20,038 nucleotides of DNA, from assembly GCA_964564785.1 (NCBI GenBank), contig CAZMCT010000075.1, forward strand, positions 1 to 20,038, written 5' to 3'. How positions within the stretch are numbered: the stretch's first letter is position 1; each line of letters starts with the position of its first letter. Shown here one piece after another: positions 6,819 to 12,444 of this stretch. Below the pieces are notes generated by a model. That model was not told the DNA's origin. It was given only the letters and a program-made list of their open reading frames with translations, and made no database searches. Both the position numbers and the translations under genes were made by a program. The DNA is from CAZMCT01 sp964564785. GTDB taxonomy: Bacteria > Planctomycetota > Phycisphaerae > UBA1845 > Fen-1342.

Positions 6819-7901
6819 CTACCCGCGCCGCCGCAGCTTGACCATCCCCGCGGCCGTCAGCGCCAGCGTCACGCCGCCGAACAGTCCGCACATGGGTCGC
6901 GGCGGGGTCGGGTCCGCCTCCGTCCCGTCGTTCGGGTCGACCAGCCCGTCCGGCGGCAGGGCGTCGTTCGCGTCGTCGAGGTCGCCCGTGTCGCTGTCCG
7001 GGGTGTCGTCATCCGCATCGTCGGCCTCGTCCGTCAACTGACCGTCGCCCGTCTGATCTGCGTCATCATCGAGAACCTCGTCGGTCGCGCCCGCCACCAC
7101 CTCGCCCGGCTCGATCACGTACTGCGGCTCCTGTTCGATCGGGTCCGGGTTGCCCGACTCGTCCACGTTGCCCAACGCGACCTCCCGCGTGTCGGCCCGC
7201 GTCTTTGCGAACACCTCGGCCCACGTTAGGTCCGCCTCGCTCTCCCCCAGCGTCACGACCGCGTTCATGAACATGTTCACGAACAGCCCGCCCACGCCCT
7301 CCGCCCCCAGGCTGTACTGCCCGGGCGAGCTTCCCGACGCGATCACCACGCCCGCAAACTCCACGAACAGCTCGCGGAAATTGTGCTCCAGCGCCGCGCT
7401 CGGTCGCGGCTCCCACCGCGGCCACTGCCGCGCCGCCGGCTCCGGATAGTTGTTGCAGCAGTCCGCCAGCACCACCAGCAGCCGCGGGCTCTTCGGCTCC
7501 AGCGTCTCCACGACTTCGTCCAGCGACACGTCATCTCCGGTGACTGTGCCGGTGAACGCCAGCACCGGCCACTTCCGGTCGCCCGGGTTGTAGCCGTGCC
7601 CGGAATAGAAGAAATACACCACGTCGTCACTGGTCACCTGAAGCCCCTGGAGCAAATCGCGGGTGTTCCCCACCGTCAGCTCGTCGCCGGACAGGGTCTC
7701 CAGCCGAAGTGTCAGCCCCGTGTATGACGCAATCGTCCCGGCCCAGTCCACGGCGTTGGCCAAGTCCTCCACCGTGCCGATCGTCGGGTCGTTCGTGTCG
7801 GCCAGCGCTACGAAATGCAGATCCGCGCCCAAGCTCCCGGCAGCGCCAACCATCATGACCAGGAGCATCGTGACGGTCCTGTAAAAACTCGCGACGCGCA
7901 T
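6819..7901 (-). CDS. Secreted caspase-fold (peptidase C14, orthocaspase-like) protein with C-terminal membrane anchor
   Basis: This 360-residue protein has a caspase-type core. The catalytic His is H102 in FFYSGHG (97-103), and the Cys is C149 (or adjacent C148) in LADCCNN (145-151), matching the D-x-C pattern of metacaspases and orthocaspases. Such peptidases typically cleave after Arg or Lys. The N-terminus is a Sec signal peptide (about residues 1-25, hydrophobic MLLVMMVGAAG), so the enzyme is exported. After the catalytic domain comes a highly acidic Asp-rich linker (about 275-330). The protein ends in PMCGLFGG, a hydrophobic helix and RRR, resembling the MYXO-CTERM/PEP-CTERM class of sorting signals. 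The ATG at 7901 is fixed by GAGGAG (7908-7913) 6 nt upstream; a TTG at 7952 is rejected. It appears to be a single-gene unit, convergent with uvrC. Confidence 0.87.
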   Translation of the reverse strand: MRVASFYRTVTMLLVMMVGAAGSLGADLHFVALADTNDPTIGTVEDLANAVDWAGTIASYTGLTLRLETLSGDELTVGNTRDLLQGLQVTSDDVVYFFYSGHGYNPGDRKWPVLAFTGTVTGDDVSLDEVVETLEPKSPRLLVVLADCCNNYPEPAARQWPRWEPRPSAALEHNFRELFVEFAGVVIASGSSPGQYSLGAEGVGGLFVNMFMNAVVTLGESEADLTWAEVFAKTRADTREVALGNVDESGNPDPIEQEPQYVIEPGEVVAGATDEVLDDDADQTGDGQLTDEADDADDDTPDSDTGDLDDANDALPPDGLVDPNDGTEADPTPPRPMCGLFGGVTLALTAAGMVKLRRRG

Positions 7902-7928
7902 GTGCGGCTCCTCGGGACGCAAGTGCCT

Positions 7929-7954
7929 TGTTGCGCTATCGTCGCGGCGCAACA
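7929..7954. promoter_or_regulatory. 8-bp inverted repeat upstream of the caspase gene, possible operator
   Basis: TGTTGCGC (7929-7936) and GCGCAACA (7947-7954) form a perfect 8-bp inverted repeat with a 10-nt spacer, 28 nt upstream of the caspase start. A weak leftward -10-like GATAGC lies inside the spacer and right arm. A repressor-binding site overlapping the promoter would look like this, but no regulator is identified. Confidence 0.35.
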
Positions 7955-8169
7955 GAAACGTGAGTGACCCACGCGACCCCCTGCGCCCACAACGCGGCCG
8001 GCGCGCCTCCCGCCCGCGCCCGATTTGCGGCCGGCGACCGGGCGGAGCACTTCATGTGCGCATGCGGGCAGCCGCGGTCAGTGCGCCGGGCTCAGGCACG
8101 CGCTCGTCGAGCCCGCGGCGCATAATCCGCCGTTCCCGTTGCTTGCAATCCGGCCTCGGATGGGACCGG

Positions 8170-8193
8170 GCGGCCGCGCGGAGCACGGGCCGC
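8170..8193 (-). terminator. Weak GC hairpin at the end of the acyl ligase gene
   Basis: GCGGCC (8170-8175) and GGCCGC (8188-8193) can pair around a 12-nt loop at the very end of the ligase gene, touching its stop codon. No U-tract follows. The 291 nt between this stop and the caspase start hold no recognisable gene. Confidence 0.2.
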
Positions 8194-9641
8194 TACGGTA
8201 CCTTCAGCGCCCGCTTGAGGATCTTCCCCGTCGGGCCGCGGGGCAGCTCGGTCGTGATGATGAACTGCCGCGGCACCTTGTACGCCGCCAGCCGCTTGCG
8301 GCACAGCTCGCGTAGCTCGGCCTCTCCGGGCGGGGCATCGGCGCTCGTCGGACAGATGAAGGCCACCGGAATCTCGCCGCGCACTTCGTCCCGCTGCCCG
8401 ATCACGGCCGCTTCGGCCACGCCCGGATGGTCCAGCAATACCTGTTCGATCTCGCTCGGAAAGACGTTCTCGCCCCCAACGATGAGCATGTCCTTGGCCC
8501 GCCCCGTGATATAGACGAAACCGTCGGCATCGACGTGCCCGATGTCGCCCGTGTACAGCGCCCCGTCGCGGATGACCCGGGCCGTCTCGGCCGGCTTGTT
8601 CAGGTACCCCTGCATCACGCAATGCCCACGCACAACCAGCTCCCCATCGACCCCCCGCGGCAGCTCCCGACCGGCCGTGTCCACCGCCGTCACCGTGATC
8701 CCGGGCAGCGGCCGGCCGACCGAGCCCGGGCGGTTCGCCCGCGGCGTATTCCACGACACGACGGGTGACGCCTCGGTCATGCCGAAGCCTTCGTAAATCC
8801 GCCGGCCATATCGCTGCTCGAACGCCCGCGCGACCTTCTGCGACAGCGGCTCGCCCCCGCTCACCGGGTGCGTCAGCGACGCGAACTGCTCGGCCCGCGC
8901 GTCCTTCATCGCCGCCAGCGGCCCGAACATGCTCGCGATCGTGATGAACACCGACACCCGCTCGCGCTCGATCAGCTCCGCGACCGTCACCGGGCTGAAC
9001 CGCGGCAGGTAGTGCACCGTCGCCCCCAGCAACAGCGGCAGCACCGTCGTCGTCGTCAGCCCGAACGCGTGGAACTGCGGCAGCAGGCCGAGAAAGACCT
9101 GCTCCGAGCTGAGCTCGGCAGCCGCGATGCAGGCCCGCGCGTTCCGCACCAGATTGTCGAACGTGAGGCATACGCCCTTCGGGTCGCCCGCGGTCCCCGA
9201 GGTGTAGATCACCGTGGCGATGTCCCCCGGCGCGGCCGCGGGCGTCGTCCCGGCGGCAGGAGCGAGCGTCGTCGCGTCCAGGTTGATTGTTCGCAGGCCG
9301 GCCGCCTGCGCCGCCGGCGCGAAGCGCTCGATCGCCACGACCAGGTCGAGCTCGGCGTCGTGAATGATCTTCCGCAGCTCGGCCGGCGCGAGCATGAAGT
9401 TCAGCGGCACGGGCGTCCGGCCGGCGTACCAGCACGCAAAGATAGCCGCAGCACACGCGCTCGACGTCGGCGCGAGGATGCCCACCCGCGGACACTCCGT
9501 CGCCGCGGCGATCCGCGCCCCAAGCCCGGCCGCGACCGCCCGGAAGGCACGGTAATCGAGCTTCAGCGACTGGTCGGCGACCGCGAGCTGCTCACCGCGA
9601 TCACCCGCATTCCGGTCCAAATCATCGAGCACGGGATGCAT
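8193..9641 (-). CDS. AMP-forming acyl-CoA/acid ligase (ANL superfamily)
   Basis: This 482-residue adenylate-forming enzyme activates a carboxylic acid with ATP and usually transfers it to CoA or an acyl carrier. All core motifs are present: the phosphate-binding loop YTSGTAGDPKG (146-156), GFGMTE (285-290), YTGDIG (363-368), the hinge GRAKDMLIVGGE (380-391), and the C-terminal catalytic Lys473 in PTGKILK. The overall character resembles long-chain fatty acyl-CoA synthetases, but the substrate cannot be read with confidence. The ATG at 9641 was chosen because GGAG (9648-9651) lies 6 nt upstream; a longer frame to 9725 overlaps the ilvC-like gene. It follows the IlvC-like stop by only 19 nt in the same direction, so the two are probably one operon. 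That suggests activation of a branched-chain-derived or related acid, which is inference. Confidence 0.9.
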   Translation of the reverse strand: MHPVLDDLDRNAGDRGEQLAVADQSLKLDYRAFRAVAAGLGARIAAATECPRVGILAPTSSACAAAIFACWYAGRTPVPLNFMLAPAELRKIIHDAELDLVVAIERFAPAAQAAGLRTINLDATTLAPAAGTTPAAAPGDIATVIYTSGTAGDPKGVCLTFDNLVRNARACIAAAELSSEQVFLGLLPQFHAFGLTTTTVLPLLLGATVHYLPRFSPVTVAELIERERVSVFITIASMFGPLAAMKDARAEQFASLTHPVSGGEPLSQKVARAFEQRYGRRIYEGFGMTEASPVVSWNTPRANRPGSVGRPLPGITVTAVDTAGRELPRGVDGELVVRGHCVMQGYLNKPAETARVIRDGALYTGDIGHVDADGFVYITGRAKDMLIVGGENVFPSEIEQVLLDHPGVAEAAVIGQRDEVRGEIPVAFICPTSADAPPGEAELRELCRKRLAAYKVPRQFIITTELPRGPTGKILKRALKVP

Positions 9642-9660
9642 GTTGGTCTCCGGCGACGAG

Positions 9661-10734
9661 TTAGTGGATGTTATCCGCGGCCGTGCCGCTCGCATGCTCC
9701 GCCCGTGGCGGCCTCCCGCGGGCACCTTGACCCCCCGGTCCCTCGATCCCTCGATCCCTTTCCATCATCGCCCGCAGTTGCCGGCCAACCTCCTCGATCG
9801 GGTGCTGCGCATCCTCCGCCGTCCGCGCCCGAATCGTCGGCAGACCGGCCGCGTGCTCGGCCGCCCATTCCCGCGCGAATTCGCCCGACTGCACCTCGCG
9901 CAGCACCTCGGCCATTGCCGCTCGCACGGCCGGCCCGACCACCCGCCGGCCGCGCGTCACATCCCCGAACTTGGCCGTGTTGCTGATCTGGGCGCGCATG
10001 CCGGCGATGCCCCGCGCGTGGAGCAGGTCCGCGATCAGTTTCACCTCGTGCAGGCATTCGAAGTACGCTACCTCCGGTGCGTAGCCGGCCGCGACCAGCG
10101 TCTCGAACCCCGCCCGGATCAGCTCCGTCAGCCCGCCGCACAGCACCGCCTGCTCGCCGAACAAATCGGTCTCGGTCTCCTCGCGGAAAGTGGTTTCGAG
10201 CACGCCGACGCGCCCGCAGCCGATGGCCGCCGCGTACGCCCGCGCCACCGTGCGCGTATCGCCGGCCGGGTCCTGGTGCACCGCCACCAGCGCCGGCACG
10301 CCGCGGCCGCGTTCATACTCCGCCCGCACCATCGGACCGATGCCCTTCGGCGCGACAAGGAACACGTTCGTGCTCGCGTCCGGCACGATCCACCGGTAGT
10401 GAACGGCAAAGCCGTGGGCAAAGCCGAGATATGCGCCGGGTCGCAGGTTCCGCCGCACGTCGCCGTCGAACGCGCTCGGCTGCTCCTCGTCCGGGATCAG
10501 GAGCAGGAGCACGTCGGCCGCCCGCACGGCGTCCGCGGGCGCAGCGACGTGGAGGCCGCAGCGCTCGGCCTCCGCCCACCGCGGGCTCCCCGGCCGCAGT
10601 GCCACCCTCACGTCGAAGCGGCCGTCGCGGAGGTTGAGGGCCTGTGCGCGGCCCTGCGAGCCGAAGCCGAAGATCACGATCCGCCGGCCGCGGAGCGGCT
10701 CGGTCGGCAGATCCGGTTCATGGAGGGCCTGCAT
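9661..10734 (-). CDS. ilvC: Ketol-acid reductoisomerase family protein (IlvC-like, class I)
   Basis: KARI converts acetolactate-type substrates to dihydroxy acids in valine, leucine and isoleucine synthesis using NADPH and Mg2+. This 357-residue protein shows the Rossmann motif GFGSQGRAQALNLRD (23-37), RPGS (47-50) for NADPH, FAHGF (105-109) with the active-site His, the metal ligands D190 and E194 in ETETDLFGEQ, E226 and E230 in ECLHE, and S251. The usual SNTAE(Y/F)GD motif reads SNTAKFGD: Glu is replaced by Lys at 255, confirmed as codon AAG. The loop after APKG is GIGPM rather than the more usual GPGHx. The C-terminus carries a low-complexity Gly/Arg-rich extension of about 30 residues. 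The ATG at 10734 has GAGG 6 nt upstream. No other ilv gene is nearby. It could be the housekeeping enzyme or a specialised paralogue paired with the downstream ligase. Confidence 0.85.
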   Translation of the reverse strand: MQALHEPDLPTEPLRGRRIVIFGFGSQGRAQALNLRDGRFDVRVALRPGSPRWAEAERCGLHVAAPADAVRAADVLLLLIPDEEQPSAFDGDVRRNLRPGAYLGFAHGFAVHYRWIVPDASTNVFLVAPKGIGPMVRAEYERGRGVPALVAVHQDPAGDTRTVARAYAAAIGCGRVGVLETTFREETETDLFGEQAVLCGGLTELIRAGFETLVAAGYAPEVAYFECLHEVKLIADLLHARGIAGMRAQISNTAKFGDVTRGRRVVGPAVRAAMAEVLREVQSGEFAREWAAEHAAGLPTIRARTAEDAQHPIEEVGRQLRAMMERDRGIEGPGGQGARGRPPRAEHASGTAADNIH

Positions 10735-10748
10735 CGCACACCTCTGAC

Positions 10749-10760
10749 CGCGATATCGCG
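10749..10760. promoter_or_regulatory. 12-bp perfect palindrome in the ilvC leader
   Basis: CGCGATATCGCG is a perfect 12-bp palindrome 14 nt upstream of the ilvC start, just before its ribosome site and downstream of the candidate promoter. It could be an operator or a small hairpin affecting translation. A palindrome of this length also arises by chance in GC-rich DNA. Confidence 0.25.
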
Positions 10761-10804
10761 TGGGCCGCGGTCCGCAGCATCCGCATCCCGCACGCCGCGC
10801 GACC

Positions 10805-10810
10805 AGTATA
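10805..10810 (-). promoter_or_regulatory. Candidate -10 box for the ilvC-ligase operon
   Basis: TATACT reads leftward at 10810-10805, matching 5 of 6 consensus bases, about 70 nt upstream of the ilvC ATG. No good -35 hexamer is seen. It lies in the 244-nt divergent gap shared with the membrane-protein gene. Confidence 0.35.
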
Positions 10811-10965
10811 CGGATTCTTGCGGCGTCCGTGATCCGCCCCGCGACCGTCCGTAAGCGGAGCCCCCCGAGTGGCATGATCGAGGCGGCGCCGTCGCGGGCA
10901 CCCCCCACGGCCCTTGATCGCTTCGCGACCGGCGGACCGTGCCACGCGGCCGCGTCGCGCCGCTC

Positions 10966-10971
10966 TACAAT
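10966..10971 (+). promoter_or_regulatory. TACAAT box directly before the membrane-protein start (likely leaderless)
   Basis: TACAAT matches 5 of 6 consensus bases and ends 7 nt before the ATG at 10979. Initiation 7-8 nt downstream of the box would fall on or next to that ATG. No Shine-Dalgarno sequence is present. An earlier in-frame ATG (10970) overlaps the box itself and so is unlikely to be the start. Confidence 0.45.
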
Positions 10972-10978
10972 GCGCACC

Positions 10979-12304
10979 ATGCCGTCCTCCCCGCAGCGCA
11001 CTTTCGACCTCTGGGCGCAGGCGCTGGCCGCGCCCTGGCTCGCCGTCCTACGGCCGCAACCGGCCGGCCGCTGGATGCTGGCTGCGCCGCGGTTGGCGTG
11101 GGCGGTCACGACGCTCACCCACCTGCTGCTCTACGCGGCGCTCGTGGTCGCGATCGTGCTATGGGAGGACACAAGCAGCGGGCGCTCGCTCCGAACAACG
11201 TGGCAGCAGCGGACCGCGCGGCAGGCCCCGTGGTGGTGCTCGGATGTGGACCTCATCGTCCTCGCGGTCCTCGGCGGCGGCGCGGCGCTGCTCGTCGTGC
11301 TGGCGTGGCTGAACCTGCCGCTCGTGCACCGTACCGGGCCGGTTCGCCGCTCGCTGAGCCAGACGGCGCGCGCGTCGGCCGCGCTGCTCGGTCCCGTGTT
11401 CCTGGCGACGCTGGGGTGCTTTGGCATCTTCGCAACCAGGTATTACACCTTCTCGTCGCCGGTGGTGCCGCCGGAAATGGTCCTGTTCACCGCCATCGCG
11501 GTCGCGGCCGCGTGGTTCGCGTACCTGTCCGGCCGCGTCGTGGAGAGTGTGCCGTCGTCGGCCGCAACCGATTTGCCGCCGCGCTGCGAGGGCTGCGGCT
11601 ATGACCTGACGCACGTGTCGGCGGAGGGCCGCTGCACCGAATGCGGCCGGCCGGTGTGTGATTCGTTGGTGCCCGGCCGGACGCGGTGGGGCAGCGACTG
11701 GGCTGCCCGCCGCACAGCGGTCGCGTGGGTCAGCACCGCGTGCGAGGTTCTCTTCCGGCCGACGGCGTTCTATGGGAGCCTTCAGGTGCGCCGGCCGCTG
11801 GTGGACGACCGCGGGTTCGCGCGGGTGAACTACGCGCTCTTGGCCGTGCTGGCCGGCGCGTGGGTGGGTTGCATGTTCGCCGGCGTTCGGCTGATGGATT
11901 GGCTTCAGGGTCGGGGTTGGTTTTTTCCGCCGCTGCTCGAAATCCTGCTGGTGCTCGGGGGCGCGGTCCTGTTCGGGACGATCGGCTGCTGGCTTGGGCA
12001 GCGCATCATCGCGGCGATCGTCTTTTCCGTGTGGCTGGCGTTCCGCAGCCTCGCGGACTACGGGTGGGCCGCGAAGGTCGTCGTGTACGAATCCGCGTTC
12101 GTATGGGCGTTCGCCACGTTCTGGGGCCTGCTGATCACGAGCATCATCTTCCTGGACTCGTGGATCTCGCGGCTCTTCGGCGGGCCGCGCTTCACGGACG
12201 ATTACGAAGCGCTGGCCGTCGTCGGGGGCAGCATCGTGCTCGGCGGCCTCTGGCTCATCCGCTACGCCAAGGCCCTGTGGGCGATCCGCTGGGCGAACTA
12301 CTGA
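10979..12304 (+). CDS. Polytopic membrane protein with internal zinc ribbon
   Basis: This 441-residue protein has about eight or nine hydrophobic segments, in two groups (roughly 45-62, 92-112, 135-152, 167-184; then 284-303, 318-340, 373-396, 411-428). They flank a soluble insert with a zinc ribbon: C203, C206, C219 and C222 in the pattern CEGCGYDLT...CTECG. This CxxCGYDL signature is very common in Phycisphaerae membrane proteins of unknown function. The segment near residues 256-285, with FRPTAFY followed by a basic stretch, has some Yip1-like character, which I treat as tentative. No enzymatic motif is visible. The ATG at 10979 is preferred over 10970 because the latter overlaps the candidate -10 box. 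The next gene starts 140 nt downstream with its own candidate promoter. Confidence 0.8.
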   Translation: MPSSPQRTFDLWAQALAAPWLAVLRPQPAGRWMLAAPRLAWAVTTLTHLLLYAALVVAIVLWEDTSSGRSLRTTWQQRTARQAPWWCSDVDLIVLAVLGGGAALLVVLAWLNLPLVHRTGPVRRSLSQTARASAALLGPVFLATLGCFGIFATRYYTFSSPVVPPEMVLFTAIAVAAAWFAYLSGRVVESVPSSAATDLPPRCEGCGYDLTHVSAEGRCTECGRPVCDSLVPGRTRWGSDWAARRTAVAWVSTACEVLFRPTAFYGSLQVRRPLVDDRGFARVNYALLAVLAGAWVGCMFAGVRLMDWLQGRGWFFPPLLEILLVLGGAVLFGTIGCWLGQRIIAAIVFSVWLAFRSLADYGWAAKVVVYESAFVWAFATFWGLLITSIIFLDSWISRLFGGPRFTDDYEALAVVGGSIVLGGLWLIRYAKALWAIRWANY

Positions 12305-12392
12305 AGGGCCGTGAGCCCGAGCGTTCCGTCCGCGCGGGTTATTGTGGCTGCGCATCGGGCCCATTGTGCACGGCGCTCGGCCTGCGGGCGGG

Positions 12393-12421
12393 TTGCGTAC
12401 GGCCGGCCAAAATACTAACAT
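12393..12421 (+). promoter_or_regulatory. Candidate promoter of the phosphoesterase-GIY-YIG fusion gene
   Basis: TTGCGT (12393-12398) and TAACAT (12416-12421) have 17-nt spacing in an AT-rich pocket. GGAG at 12434-12437 follows, 7 nt before the GTG start at 12445. Hexamer matches are partial (3 and 4 of 6). Confidence 0.3.
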
Positions 12422-12444
12422 AAAGCGAACTCCGGAGTCCATCC

